In this document: in pieces, positions 1-8,466 of the stretch | Numbering within the stretch: position 1 is the first letter of the stretch | Layout: the number at the start of each line of letters is the position of its first letter | Source of the DNA: Candidatus Fermentithermobacillus carboniphilus | GTDB lineage: Bacteria; Bacillota; Sulfobacillia; Fermentithermobacillales; Fermentithermobacillaceae | Direction of reading: 5' to 3' | Assembly (NCBI GenBank): GCA_018208355.1 | Contig: CP062796.1 | Coordinates: forward strand, 1,520,494 to 1,584,493 | Length of the DNA stretch: 64,000 bases | The notes under the pieces: model-generated | Database searches by the model: none | Seen by the model: the letters and a program-made list of their open reading frames with translations, nothing else | What the model was told of the DNA's origin: nothing | Made by a program: the position numbers and the translations under genes

Positions 1-378
1 GGTAGTCTTCACGGAAAAACAACCCGCGCAAAAGAGGGGCATATATGATAACCGCCGCAAAGCACAGCGTCAAAGCCCACCTTAAGTAAGTTGAAAACTT
101 TGAATCGCTCGTACGCAAACTTACACCCCCACCTGAGGATAATTCGCTCATTCAACGCTACTCTCCTCTACAATCGGGCAAATTGGACGCGGTATCGACT
201 GAACAACAATACGGAGGTTGCAGATTAACGGGCGTCGAATGTGTACTCAAACCCGTGCCCACAAATCGGGTGGGGTGCGGGGCCCAGGACCACAGGCTCA
301 CGCGGATTCGTCTCTAAGAGACACGTATTGGCGTAATTTAGATTGACGGGGTAAGCTGTTAAGAAAGGGGGGTACGCA
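1..378. other. Gene-free left edge
   Basis: No supported gene lies here. A short open frame at 2-85 on the plus strand could be the last 27 codons of a gene cut by the window edge, but it has no recognisable motif. Base composition is more AT-rich than most of the window and resembles the following two genes, which look acquired. A weak 7-bp inverted repeat lies near 88-124. Confidence 0.5.
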
Positions 379-1551
379 GTGACTGAGGGTAGAGTGATGC
401 GCAGCGGCGTAGCCCAGGTACAAATAAGTCCGTCTGTCCTCAACTGGGCATTGGCCCGCTCGGGAAGGGATAAGGTAATAAGGCGAAAACTGCCTAAGCT
501 ATCCGAATGGCTGGCGGGCAAGAGCAACCCAACTTTGCGCGATCTTGAGAAACTGGCAAAAATCACTTCTACCCCTCTTGGTTACCTATTTCTTCCCGCT
601 CCCCCAAAAGAGGAACTCCCCATCCCGTATTTGCGGACTTTTGATTACGAACCTAGGCATCAGTTAAGCCCTGAGCTCATTGAAACTGTCTACATGATGA
701 AACGACGCCAAGAGTGGATGCGTCAATACCTCATCGAAGAAGGACATGAGCCACTGCCGTTCGTACATTCGGCCGATATCACCGACAAGCCTGGTGAAGT
801 TGCTCAAGCAATTAAGCGTACGCTACGACTCGGTGATGAATGGGCGGCAAAGCAACCCACTTGGACTGCTGCATTAAGTGAGCTACGAGACAAGATCGAA
901 GGTGCTGGGATTCTGGTTGTTGTAAATAGCGTTGTGGGAAACAACAATTACCGCAAGCTTGATCCGAATGAATTCCGAGGACTTGTCTTGGTAGACCCCT
1001 ATGCACCGCTCGTGTTTGTGAACGGAGCTGACGGGAAAGCGGCTCAGATGTTCACGTTGGCTCATGAGCTGGCTCATGTGTGGCTTGGCGCTAGTGCTGC
1101 ATTTGATCTGCGAGAACTTCAGCCGGCTAGCGGCAGGATCGAACTGGCTTGCGATCGCATAGCTGCAGAATTCTTGGTACCCAAAAGTGAGCTACAGAAA
1201 GTTTGGCCCTCCGCCTCTCGTGAGCCAGAACCTTTTGCAGCAATAGCACGCCATTTCAAGGTAAGTGAGCTGGTTGCCGCGCGTAGAGCCTTGGACTTAG
1301 GCCTTGTCACGAAGAGAGAATTCATCGACTTTTACACAGAGTACCAGGCAAGGGAGCGCCCTTCGCAAGACGAGGGTGGCGGTAACTTCTATGTCATACA
1401 ACGACTTCGCGTAGGGCGCCGTTTTGCAGAAGCTGTTATACGTGCCGTTAGGGAAGGCCGGCTTCTTTATCGGGATGCCTACGAACTTACGGGACTCTAT
1501 GGAAAGGCTTTTGACAAATACGCGCAGTCCTTGGGCTTGGGAGGAGAGTAA
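379..1551 (+). CDS. ImmA/IrrE-family metallopeptidase with N-terminal HTH-like region
   Basis: The 390-residue protein has an N-terminal region resembling an Xre-type helix-turn-helix, with the L-S-E-W-L-A-G-K-S-N-P-T run typical of such regulators. A COG2856/DUF955 zinc-peptidase domain follows, with HELAH at about 229-233 and a downstream segment containing ACDRIAAEFLVP. Family members act as cleaving antirepressors or as antitoxin-type partners of PIN-like toxins. The GTG start at 379 was chosen because a G-rich ribosome-binding site (367-372) lies six bases upstream; ATG at 397 is the alternative. The stop overlaps the next start (TAATG), so the two genes were built as a translationally coupled pair. 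Codon use looks less GC-rich than in the housekeeping genes to the right, which suggests acquisition. The family call is secure; the regulatory target is unknown. Confidence 0.88.
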   Translation: MTEGRVMRSGVAQVQISPSVLNWALARSGRDKVIRRKLPKLSEWLAGKSNPTLRDLEKLAKITSTPLGYLFLPAPPKEELPIPYLRTFDYEPRHQLSPELIETVYMMKRRQEWMRQYLIEEGHEPLPFVHSADITDKPGEVAQAIKRTLRLGDEWAAKQPTWTAALSELRDKIEGAGILVVVNSVVGNNNYRKLDPNEFRGLVLVDPYAPLVFVNGADGKAAQMFTLAHELAHVWLGASAAFDLRELQPASGRIELACDRIAAEFLVPKSELQKVWPSASREPEPFAAIARHFKVSELVAARRALDLGLVTKREFIDFYTEYQARERPSQDEGGGNFYVIQRLRVGRRFAEAVIRAVREGRLLYRDAYELTGLYGKAFDKYAQSLGLGGE

Positions 1552-2054
1552 TGTCAGCTGGCCCCGTTTACGTGCTGGATGCTAACGTTTTCATAGAAGC
1601 GGCGCGCCGTTATTACGCCTTTGACATCGTGCCAGTATACTGGGATACTCTCGTAGACCGTGCCAAAGCCGGGCGTGTATTAAGTATTGATCGCGTAAAA
1701 AAAGAAATAGAACGTGGCAAAGATGACCTTGCTAAGTGGGTAAAGACTGTCTTTTATTCTTGGTTTGATTCCACCAACCAGCCTGATGTGATTGCAGATT
1801 ACCAAGCAATCATAAAGTGGGTCGTGATCCAAACACAGTTCTAAAGCCATGCCAAAGCACAATTTGCCAGCGGAGCAGATGGCTGGTTGGTTGCGTACGC
1901 GATGGCTAAAGGATGTACTGTTGTTACGCACGAAAAATTTTCTCTTGATGCACAAAATAAAGTTCCTATGCCCAATGTGTGTAAGGCGTTTAATGTTCCA
2001 TACGTTGACACATTCGCAATGCTGCGCAACCTGGGTGTGAAATTTTCACGATAA
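1551..2054 (+). pseudogene. DUF4411 PIN-like toxin interrupted by an in-frame TAA
   Basis: The first 97 codons encode a PIN-like N-terminus (VLDANVFIEA, acidic residue D10) and end at TAA 1842-1844. Reading on in the same frame gives a second half ending at TAA 2052-2054, with ADGWLVAYA, CTVVTHE, MPNVCKAF and YVDTFAMLRNLGVKF. These are the usual C-terminal landmarks of DUF4411 proteins. The total of about 167 positions matches the family length. The stop falls in a segment that reads QTQF-stop-SHAKAQF, where relatives, as I recall them, have an aromatic residue, so one base change from TAC or TAT would explain it. The downstream ATG at 1849 is out of this frame. The gene is probably inactivated, leaving the upstream partner orphaned. 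Confidence 0.85.
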
Positions 2055-2167
2055 GGTGCGATTATTGCCTGCTCGGTCACCGGTGGTTTCCTCAAAAGTA
2101 ATGCTTTGTGTGGAGCAAAAGTTACCTACTTACTTACTCTTGACACGGACTGCACAACAGGGAAAGG

Positions 2168-2196
2168 TTGCCTGTAAGCTCCTTGCGAGATAATAT
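2168..2196 (+). promoter_or_regulatory. Candidate sigma-A promoter of kal-kce
   Basis: TTGCCT (2168-2173) is followed after 17 bases by TAATAT (2191-2196). It lies in the 274-base gap before kal and would give a leader of about 125 bases. A perfect TTGACA at 2140 has no partner -10 box at a sensible distance. Confidence 0.4.
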
Positions 2197-2328
2197 GTTC
2201 TTAGATGAGGCGGCCGTGCCGAAGAGAATTCTGGGGGATTCTGGAAACGGTCCTGATTGCTGCCTGCCATTGACGAAACATACCTGCAGATTTCTTCCTG
2301 AAAGCTATCGTTTTCCGGAGGTGATACA

Positions 2329-2739
2329 GTGGCTGAAAACACCCTAGATACGGCAGGATATCCGGAAGCCTTTCTCCGGGTCAGAGTGAGCTACGCGGAT
2401 GCTCATTACGGAGGAGGGCTTGTGGCCGGGGCAAAGATAATGGAATACTTTGGAGATGTGGCTACCGAACTCTGCATAAAGCACGACGGCGACGAAGGGC
2501 TCTTCGCCTCTTATGACATGGTCGAGTTCAAAAAGCCCGTTTTCGCCGGTGATTTCCTAGAAATACGAGGTCGTATCACGAAGGTGGGAAACAGGTCCCG
2601 TAAGGTAGAGCTGGAGGCATATAAGGTCATCCAGAGTGAGTACGACAAAGGGCCGTCAAAAGCGAGCGTCCTCCCTGAGCCAGTGCTGGTGGCGAGGGCT
2701 GCTGGAACCGTCGTGGTTCCCAAAGGACGCGAAAGTTGA
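2329..2739 (+). CDS. kal: 3-aminobutyryl-CoA ammonia-lyase
   Basis: The 136-residue protein has a single hotdog fold and matches the Kal enzyme of anaerobic lysine fermentation in length and in landmarks: VRVSYADAHYGGGLVAGAK near residues 22-40 and a central FKKPVFAGDFLEIRG strand. Kal removes ammonia from L-3-aminobutyryl-CoA to give crotonyl-CoA in the cytoplasm. The GTG start at 2329 follows a GGAGGTGAT ribosome-binding site. The kce gene, for the preceding pathway step, lies immediately downstream, which strongly supports the call. The other lysine-fermentation genes (aminomutases, kdd, butyrate steps) are not in the window, so the pair may serve a wider beta-amino acid route. Confidence 0.88.
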   Translation: MAENTLDTAGYPEAFLRVRVSYADAHYGGGLVAGAKIMEYFGDVATELCIKHDGDEGLFASYDMVEFKKPVFAGDFLEIRGRITKVGNRSRKVELEAYKVIQSEYDKGPSKASVLPEPVLVARAAGTVVVPKGRES

Positions 2740-2820
2740 CCGTTGAAGACCGTCAGGGCACTTGGCTTGAAGGTCATGAGGTCGCCAAGTCGCTCACAAA
2801 GTGGGGAGGACAAAAGCACA

Positions 2821-3633
2821 ATGGACCCCCTCATCATCACGGTGGCTCCGGTGGGGGCCGAGGTAACCCGGGCACAGAACCCCAACGTTCCCATTACCCC
2901 AGAAGAGATAGCCGAGGAATGTTACCGGGCGTGGAACGAAGGAGCCTCTCTCGCGCACATCCATGCAAGAGATAGAGACGGCAACCCCACGCAAGACCCC
3001 GAAGCATACAGGGAGATCATCGAAAGGGTCCGGGCCAAGACCGACATGATCATCCAAGTATCTACAGGCGGCGCCGTAGGGATGACAATCGAAGAAAGAG
3101 TTAGGCCCGTATTCCTCAAGCCTGAAATGGCTACACTTACCTGTGGGACGGTCAACTTCGGAGATGGGATCTTCACCAACTCCCAGAGGGACATGGAATA
3201 CATCGCCGGCGTCATAAAGGAACAAGGCGTAAAGCCCGAAATGGAGATATTTGACGCGGGCATGATAGAGAACGCGAAAAAGCTTGCGCTTAAAAAACTA
3301 ATCAGCCTACCGGGGCATTTCGATTTCGTAATGGGAGTGCCGGGAGGGATATCTGGAGACCCCAGGAATCTCATGCACCTTATCTCTCTGCTTCCCGAAG
3401 GATGTACGTGGACGGTGGCGGGCATCGGACGGCACGAACTTTCCCTCGGAGCCATAGCCGTGATTTTGGGCGGGCATGTTCGCGTGGGATTCGAGGATAA
3501 TATATACTACACGAGGGGAGTTTTGGCCAAATCCAACGCGGAACTTGTGGCCCGCGTTGCCAGGCTGGCAAAAGAGCTCGGAAGGCCTGTGGCCAACCCA
3601 TCTGAAGCCCGGAAGATCTTGAGGCTTTCGTGA
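2821..3633 (+). CDS. kce: 3-keto-5-aminohexanoate cleavage enzyme (BKACE family)
   Basis: Kce condenses 3-keto-5-aminohexanoate with acetyl-CoA to give acetoacetate and 3-aminobutyryl-CoA, the substrate of Kal. With the start at ATG 2821 the protein has 270 residues, and E14, H46 and H48 (AHIHARD) fall at the positions described for the characterised enzyme's catalytic Glu and zinc ligands; E225 in VGFEDN is the likely third ligand. The open frame extends upstream to 2743, but those 26 codons have no family counterpart, and GGGGAGGA at 2803-2810 is well spaced for 2821. The BKACE family contains several substrate classes. The adjacent kal favours the lysine pathway, but a different beta-keto acid cannot be excluded. 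Confidence 0.87.
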   Translation: MDPLIITVAPVGAEVTRAQNPNVPITPEEIAEECYRAWNEGASLAHIHARDRDGNPTQDPEAYREIIERVRAKTDMIIQVSTGGAVGMTIEERVRPVFLKPEMATLTCGTVNFGDGIFTNSQRDMEYIAGVIKEQGVKPEMEIFDAGMIENAKKLALKKLISLPGHFDFVMGVPGGISGDPRNLMHLISLLPEGCTWTVAGIGRHELSLGAIAVILGGHVRVGFEDNIYYTRGVLAKSNAELVARVARLAKELGRPVANPSEARKILRLS

Positions 3634-3702
3634 TTGTCGCCTGGATTCTGCCGAAAACCGTATACCTCCGTTTTGACTTTACATGTTGGGTTTCTTTCTG
3701 AA

Positions 3703-3736
3703 AGTTACAGAGTCAGGGAGTTAGAGAGTTACAGAG
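3703..3736. repeat. Short direct repeat before transaldolase
   Basis: AGTTACAGAG occurs at 3703-3712 and again at 3727-3736, 24 bases apart, within a purine-rich run of GAG and TAGAG motifs that continues to about 3752. It lies just upstream of the transaldolase ribosome-binding site and resembles the tandem repeat after that gene in flavour, not in exact sequence. Confidence 0.6.
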
Positions 3737-3771
3737 CGATAGAGTGATAGGGAAATGAAAGGGGTACATAA

Positions 3772-4434
3772 ATGCAGCTGTTCTTGGATACCGCAAACAT
3801 TGAAGAGATCAAGGAAGCCGTAAGCTGGGGTGTCATCTCGGGAGTCACCACAAACCCGACTCTTGTTGCCAAAGAGAGGCGGGACTTCAAGTCCCTGGTC
3901 AAAGAGATCTGCGATATAGTCTCTGGACCGGTCTCGGCGGAAGTGTTGAGCCTGACGGCCGAGGAAATGGTACCCGAGGCCAGGGAACTTTCGCGGATCG
4001 CTCCCAACGTCGTGGTCAAAATCCCCATGACCAGAGAAGGGCTTAAGGCGGTCAAAGTCCTCTCGAAGGAAGGGATAAAGACCAATGTCACCCTGGTGTT
4101 TTCTGCCAATCAGGGGTTGCTCGCGGCTCTTGCGGGAGCTACTTATGTGAGTCCCTTCATCGGCAGGATGGATGACATCAGCAACGAAGGCATGGATGTG
4201 GTGGAGGATCTTGTGACCATAATTGAGAACTATGGACTTCCGACCAGGGTGATCGCGGCTTCCGTAAGGCATCCGATGCACGTCCTGGAAGCAGCCAGAG
4301 TTTCCGCTCACATCGCGACCGTCCCGTTCAAGGTGCTCGAAGCCATGGTCAACCATCCCCTGACTGACGCGGGGATTAAGCGATTTCTGGACGACTGGTC
4401 CAAAGTGGCCAGGGAATTGGGGAAAGATGCTTAG
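3772..4434 (+). CDS. tal: Transaldolase (TalC/MipB type)
   Basis: The 220-residue protein is a short-type transaldolase of the class I aldolase TIM-barrel fold. It opens with [10 protein letters not shown], then GVTTNPTL near residues 25-31, and VVKIPMT with the Schiff-base lysine at K83, followed by NVTLVFS and the SPFIGRMDD loop. It transfers a dihydroxyacetone unit between sedoheptulose-7-phosphate and glyceraldehyde-3-phosphate in the non-oxidative pentose phosphate pathway, alongside RpiB and the split transketolase elsewhere in the window. The fructose-6-phosphate aldolase subgroup is close in sequence and cannot be ruled out by eye. Start ATG 3772 follows AAAGGGG at 3758-3764. Confidence 0.92.
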   Translation: MQLFLDTANIEEIKEAVSWGVISGVTTNPTLVAKERRDFKSLVKEICDIVSGPVSAEVLSLTAEEMVPEARELSRIAPNVVVKIPMTREGLKAVKVLSKEGIKTNVTLVFSANQGLLAALAGATYVSPFIGRMDDISNEGMDVVEDLVTIIENYGLPTRVIAASVRHPMHVLEAARVSAHIATVPFKVLEAMVNHPLTDAGIKRFLDDWSKVARELGKDA

Positions 4435-4470
4435 AGGTGTTTAGAGGTGCTCAGAGGTGCTTAGAGGTAT
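4431..4470. repeat. Four-copy 10-bp tandem repeat over the tal stop codon
   Basis: Four consecutive 10-base units read TTAGAGGTGT, TTAGAGGTGC, TCAGAGGTGC and TTAGAGGTAT. The first unit contains the TAG stop of the transaldolase gene (4432-4434). There is no inverted symmetry, so this is not a terminator. Each unit carries a ribosome-binding-site-like AGAGGTG. Confidence 0.85.
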
Positions 4471-4681
4471 TCCAAAACTGGTTCCCTAATGTATCTTGAT
4501 TTGGATTCCCACGTATGATAGTGTCAGATAGGAACCGAAAAAGCCTTTAAGTCTTCACAGGTGTTGCCCTCTACGTTAACAACTGAATTCGACGATTCAC
4601 GACTTTACGCCGTCCTCTCACCCGCAGGATACTGTCCAAGTGCGTGAGGGTATGGTCAGACTTCAACTATGAGGTAAGAAG

Positions 4682-7042
4682 GTGTCAGATATGTCAGATA
4701 ATGGGCGAAAAGATTCCACAGACAAGGATACGGCAACTACTTATGAGAGAGCAGGGCTCGGAAGCCCGGAGGAAATGCCACAGGACGTTTACCCACCCGA
4801 GACTCAATCTGAGCCTCAAGAAGTGAGAGCGGACGGAACCCCGGTTGACGAACCGAAGCCGAGGACCAGAAGGAGAGGCTCAAGGGCCAAAACGGCTCAA
4901 GAACAGCCAGTTTCCGATTCCCGGGCAGAACCTGAAACCGAGGCAGCCGAAAAGCCCAGGCGCCGGACCAGGCGGACGAGGAAGACAGACGCTGCTGGAG
5001 AGTTGCCGGAGGGTTCTGGACCAATCCAGGACACCAGGGAGGCCCCGGAGGGTCAGGAGGTCGCCGATGGTCATCCTCCCCAGGAAGAAGTAAAGACAGC
5101 CGGGACAGACCGAGAGAATGCAGCCGGTTTGCCCCAGGAGCCTCCTTCCCTGCAGCCTGTGGAAGCGGCCCAACCTCAAGAGACCCCTGCGCCTAAGAGA
5201 AGAGCGAGACGAACCAGAAAAGCCGCCGAAGAGCCTTTATCCGCGGCCGAAAAGGCTGAGGCAGAAACCGCACAAAAGGTTTCAGTGATAGGACAGGATG
5301 CGGCAAAACTCCCCCAGGCGGCAGAACTTCCTGAACTCCCTCTTCAGGTGCCTCTCGAAGAACCTTCAGCGGAAAGACGAGAAGAGCTCGCAGAAACCAG
5401 GACTACGCAGGAAACTTTGACCCTGCACGAGACCGGGGCCAAAACAGCCACCGTGCCAGCTGAACCGCGTGTCCCGGAGATTCCCGCCTCTGAAAGAATA
5501 GCCTCGGAAGAAACTCGGGAATCCGAGCCTGTGGCGCCGGCCCCCGCAGTCGAGGACAAAGTGGCTCCCGCCGAGACCGTGCCCGCGATTTATGAAGGTG
5601 AAAGGAGTGAGGCGGTGGAAACTGCAGAAAAAAAGGCGGAGATAGAACCTCCTTCGAGACTCCCCGAGACTGAGCCTGAGGCCTATCGCGAGGCTATTGC
5701 CAGACCTGATCAGGTTGCCGAGATTCCCGGCGTCGTGCGCCAGCCTAGGCCTACGGTGGTGCGCCCGAAACCAGGGCCGGGTCCTTCGATGCGGGAACTT
5801 GAGAACATGACGCTGGTAGAGCTCCAGAAGATGGCCCGCGAACTTGGCATCCAGGGATACTCTACGTTGAGGAAGAAAGAGCTCGTGTTTGAGATACTCA
5901 AGGCCCGAACCCAGGCGGGAGGGTTGATTTTCGCTGAAGGTCTCCTCGAAATCCTGGATGAAGGTTACGGATTCCTGCGGCCCGCGTTCTATTTCCCGAG
6001 CAAAGACGATATATATATATCTCCGTCCCAGATCCGCAAATTCGACCTCAGGACTGGCGACCTGGTATCCGGGCAGGTGAGGCCGCCCAAAGATACCGAG
6101 CGGTATTACGGACTCTTGAGGATTGAGGCGATAAACGGGGAGGATCCGGAGACCGCCCGTGAACGCCCCAACTTTGAGGGTCTCACGCCGATATTCCCCA
6201 ACGAGAGGTTTCGGCTTGAGACCACGAGGACCGAGATCTCAGGCCGGCTCCTCGACCTCGTGGCCCCGGTGGGCAAAGGCCAGAGAGGACTCATCGTCTC
6301 TCCGCCTAAAGCGGGCAAGACAGTCCTTCTGAAGAAAATCGCCAATGCCATCACCCAGAACCATCCCGAGGTCTACCTCATGGTCCTCCTCATCGACGAG
6401 CGTCCCGAGGAAGTGACCGACATGCAGAGATCCGTCAAGGGCGAAGTGATAGCGTCCACCTTCGATGAGCCGCCGGAAAACCACGCTCGAGTGTCGGAAA
6501 TGGCCCTCGAGAGGGCAAAGCGTCTTGTAGAGAACGGGCGCGACGTGGTCATACTGCTCGACAGCATAACCAGGATGACCAGGGCCTACAACCTCATCGA
6601 GCCTACATCGGGAAGGACGCTGACGGGAGGTATGGACCCAGCGGCATTCCACAAGCCTAAGCGGTTCTTCGGCGCTGCCCGGAACATAGAAGAGGGCGGA
6701 AGCCTGACTATCCTTGCCACCTGCCTGATCGATACCGGAAGCAGGATGGACGACGTGATCTACGAAGAGTTCAAGGGTACAGGCAACATGGAAGTGCACC
6801 TTGACCGGAAACTCTCCGAGCGGAGGATTTTCCCGGCCATAGACATAAAGCGGTCAGGTACGCGAAAAGAAGAACTCCTCCAGTCCAAAGAGGAACTGGA
6901 AGCGATGTGGCTCTTCCGGAAGATGACCAACGACCTTGAGCCCGATAAAGTACTCGAAGGTCTAATTGAACTTCTCAACCAGACCAGGAACAACCGCGAA
7001 GCCCTGCCCCTCATCAAGAGAAGGCTGGCATTGATGAGGTAA
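4682..7042 (+). CDS. rho: Transcription termination factor Rho with long N-terminal extension
   Basis: The last 416 residues are a standard hexameric Rho helicase: RHO_N helices from about residue 370, the RNA-binding cold-shock fold ([14 protein letters not shown], then [10 protein letters not shown]), the Walker A region SPPKAGKT with K546, Walker [11 protein letters not shown], and the Q and R loops. The first 369 residues are an acidic, Pro/Glu/Ala-rich, low-complexity arm absent from typical 420-residue Rho proteins. It holds three arginine-rich patches at about 59-70, 91-101 and 171-180 ([28 protein letters not shown]), probably RNA-binding. Starts GTG 4682 and ATG 4691 are both possible; AAGAAGG at 4676-4682 fits the ATG. 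No clear promoter is visible in the 247-base gap upstream. Confidence 0.95.
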   Translation: MSDMSDNGRKDSTDKDTATTYERAGLGSPEEMPQDVYPPETQSEPQEVRADGTPVDEPKPRTRRRGSRAKTAQEQPVSDSRAEPETEAAEKPRRRTRRTRKTDAAGELPEGSGPIQDTREAPEGQEVADGHPPQEEVKTAGTDRENAAGLPQEPPSLQPVEAAQPQETPAPKRRARRTRKAAEEPLSAAEKAEAETAQKVSVIGQDAAKLPQAAELPELPLQVPLEEPSAERREELAETRTTQETLTLHETGAKTATVPAEPRVPEIPASERIASEETRESEPVAPAPAVEDKVAPAETVPAIYEGERSEAVETAEKKAEIEPPSRLPETEPEAYREAIARPDQVAEIPGVVRQPRPTVVRPKPGPGPSMRELENMTLVELQKMARELGIQGYSTLRKKELVFEILKARTQAGGLIFAEGLLEILDEGYGFLRPAFYFPSKDDIYISPSQIRKFDLRTGDLVSGQVRPPKDTERYYGLLRIEAINGEDPETARERPNFEGLTPIFPNERFRLETTRTEISGRLLDLVAPVGKGQRGLIVSPPKAGKTVLLKKIANAITQNHPEVYLMVLLIDERPEEVTDMQRSVKGEVIASTFDEPPENHARVSEMALERAKRLVENGRDVVILLDSITRMTRAYNLIEPTSGRTLTGGMDPAAFHKPKRFFGAARNIEEGGSLTILATCLIDTGSRMDDVIYEEFKGTGNMEVHLDRKLSERRIFPAIDIKRSGTRKEELLQSKEELEAMWLFRKMTNDLEPDKVLEGLIELLNQTRNNREALPLIKRRLALMR

Positions 7043-7094
7043 CGCGGCTAGCCGGAAAGCCGGGAAAAAAGTCCAAGGAGAGAACGAAGTCGCT

Positions 7095-7898
7095 ATGTAC
7101 TCAGACATGCACGTCCATTCTTCGGCCTCGTGCGATTCAGACGCGAGCATCTGGGATATATGCGAGACAGCCATAGAGCGCGGTATTGAGGCGGTGGCCC
7201 TCACGGAACACGTCGAACTCCACCCGAACGATCTGTGCTACGGGAAGTTCAACTACGACGCGGCAAGGAGGACGTTCGAGAAGGCCAAAGAAAAGTATGA
7301 TGGCAGGCTGATTCTGCTTTTCGGCGCGGAGGTGACCTACCGGTCCGAGATAGAAAGCTTGATCGGGCGGTTCTTAGAGAGCCACCGGTTCGATGTCGTC
7401 ATAGGATCGGTCCATGATGCTCCGCCCATAAACTTCTGGGACCCTGCCAATTCAGCGCTGGTCCGCTCAAACCCCGCCCTTGCAAAAGGTGCCCTGAAGG
7501 TTTATTACCGCGAGGTCAAGTCCATGGCTGCGACAGGCCTTTTCAATATAGTGGGCCACCTCGGGGTTTACCAACGGTACATGCCCAACGTCTGGCCTGA
7601 TGTTGTCGGGGACGATGAGCTTTCAGATATCCTCCACGAAGCGCTGGAAGAAGTGTGCGCCAATTCCCGTCTTGAACTCAACTCGAACGTGATGGATAGG
7701 CCGGGACACCTCCCTTCTCCATCGGTGGAAGTCCTCAAGATATACAGAGAGATGGGAGGAAAACCGCCCACCTTCGGTTCGGACGCACATTCCGCCGAAG
7801 CTGTCGGCAAGAACTATTCCAGCGCGGAAAAAGTCCTTAAGGCAGCCGGGTTCTCGGGGTTTGCAAGTTGGAAGGACGTGGCCAGGGTCTCATATTAG
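7095..7898 (+). CDS. PHP-domain histidinol-phosphatase family protein
   Basis: The 267-residue protein has the metal-binding motifs of the polymerase-and-histidinol-phosphatase fold in order: MHVHSS at 5-10, TEHVE near 37-41, GAEVTY, IGSVHD, GHLG and the terminal GSDAH. This set matches the HisJ/HisK type that hydrolyses histidinol phosphate in histidine biosynthesis. No other his gene is nearby, so the substrate is inferred; a different phosphoester is possible. Start ATG 7095 follows AAGGAG at 7074-7080 at a rather long distance. The gene lies 52 bases after rho in the same direction, and a stem-loop follows its stop. Confidence 0.82.
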   Translation: MYSDMHVHSSASCDSDASIWDICETAIERGIEAVALTEHVELHPNDLCYGKFNYDAARRTFEKAKEKYDGRLILLFGAEVTYRSEIESLIGRFLESHRFDVVIGSVHDAPPINFWDPANSALVRSNPALAKGALKVYYREVKSMAATGLFNIVGHLGVYQRYMPNVWPDVVGDDELSDILHEALEEVCANSRLELNSNVMDRPGHLPSPSVEVLKIYREMGGKPPTFGSDAHSAEAVGKNYSSAEKVLKAAGFSGFASWKDVARVSY

Positions 7899-7903
7899 AG
7901 TCC

Positions 7904-7924
7904 TGCCCCGGGGATACCGGGGCA
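7904..7924 (+). terminator. Stem-loop after the PHP gene
   Basis: TGCCCCGG (7904-7911) pairs perfectly with CCGGGGCA (7917-7924) around a GGATA loop, six bases after the stop codon. No T-run follows, so it is not a classic intrinsic terminator. It may be an mRNA 3' end or a pause site. Confidence 0.45.
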
Positions 7925-7953
7925 CCGGAGCTCCAAGGTCCGGAGCCAAGGCA

Positions 7954-7977
7954 GTGTAAAGTTTCAGCAGGTGAAGG
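7954..7977. repeat. 24-bp intergenic repeat, copy 1
   Basis: These 24 bases, beginning GTGTAAAGTTTC and ending CAGGTGAAGG, are identical to 11517-11540. Both copies are intergenic, in the same orientation, and each lies upstream of a candidate promoter (for rpmE here, for the ywlC-ywlE fusion there). Confidence 0.85.
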
Positions 7978-8018
7978 TGCGAGGGAAGGCGAGCCAAGGT
8001 CAGGCGCGCCAAGGCAGG

Positions 8019-8047
8019 TTGCTCTACTTACTTTGACATGCTATACT
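8019..8047 (+). promoter_or_regulatory. Candidate extended -10 promoter of rpmE
   Basis: TATACT (8042-8047) is preceded by TGC, forming an extended -10, and by TTGCTC at 8019-8024 with a 17-base spacer. A TTGACA at 8033-8038 is only three bases from the -10 and cannot act as its -35. Confidence 0.5.
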
Positions 8048-8104
8048 TTTTCTGCCCGGCAAGGTTCTTACAGGTTATGTTCGACTCAACTGAGGTGATT
8101 TTTC

Positions 8105-8371
8105 GTGAAGCCCAATATTCATCCTGAATATTATAAGACGACTATAACGTGCGCTTGTGGGGCGGTATATCACGTGGGTTCTACCAAGAAGAACATCCGC
8201 GTTGAGATATGCTCGAAGTGCCACCCGTTTTTCACGGGCGTCCAGAAGATAGTTGATACAGGTGGGCGCGTCGAGAAGTTCCGCCAGAAGTACGGGTATA
8301 TAGAAGGCGAAAAAGCGCCCGGAGGAGCCAAGGAGGCAAAGAACGACGCCAAAGAAGCGGGCCGTCGTTAG
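8105..8371 (+). CDS. rpmE: Ribosomal protein bL31, zinc-binding type
   Basis: The protein is 88 residues long. Residues 1-66 match the C+ form of bL31: the zinc ligands C16, C18, C36 and C39 are all present (TCACGAVYH and EICSKCHPF), and the conserved [18 protein letters not shown] segment follows. A lysine/alanine-rich tail of about 20 residues is longer than in many homologues. bL31 bridges the two ribosomal subunits and can be exchanged for a zinc-free paralogue under zinc limitation. GTG 8105 follows GAGGTGAT at 8091-8098. The gene has its own candidate promoter and a strong terminator, so it may be transcribed alone. Confidence 0.97.
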   Translation: MKPNIHPEYYKTTITCACGAVYHVGSTKKNIRVEICSKCHPFFTGVQKIVDTGGRVEKFRQKYGYIEGEKAPGGAKEAKNDAKEAGRR

Positions 8372-8385
8372 CGTATTGTGCTCGG

Positions 8386-8430
8386 AAGGCAGACCGTCCC
8401 TTTTCAAAAGAGCGTCTGCCTTTTTATTTT
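8386..8430 (+). terminator. Intrinsic terminator after rpmE
   Basis: AAGGCAGAC (8386-8394) pairs with GTCTGCCTT (8414-8422) around a 19-base loop. The 3' arm runs into TTTTTATTTT (8421-8430). Confidence 0.85.
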
Positions 8431-8466
8431 GGGAAATCTCCCGGGTAAGGAATACCTTGAAATCAG

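Noticed and set aside
2..85. C-terminal fragment of a gene at the left edge
   Set aside because: A 27-codon open frame with no motif is too short to support a gene.
1849..2040. Separate 63-residue gene after the first DUF4411 half
   Set aside because: It is in a different frame; the first-half frame, read through the stop, gives the expected DUF4411 C-terminus.
2140..2145. Perfect TTGACA as a -35 box before kal
   Set aside because: No -10-like sequence occurs 16-18 bases downstream; a different pair at 2168-2196 fits better.
3634..3771. CRISPR-like or phage attachment repeat near transaldolase
   Set aside because: The repeats are 10 bases and purine-rich, with no regular spacers and no integrase or cas genes.
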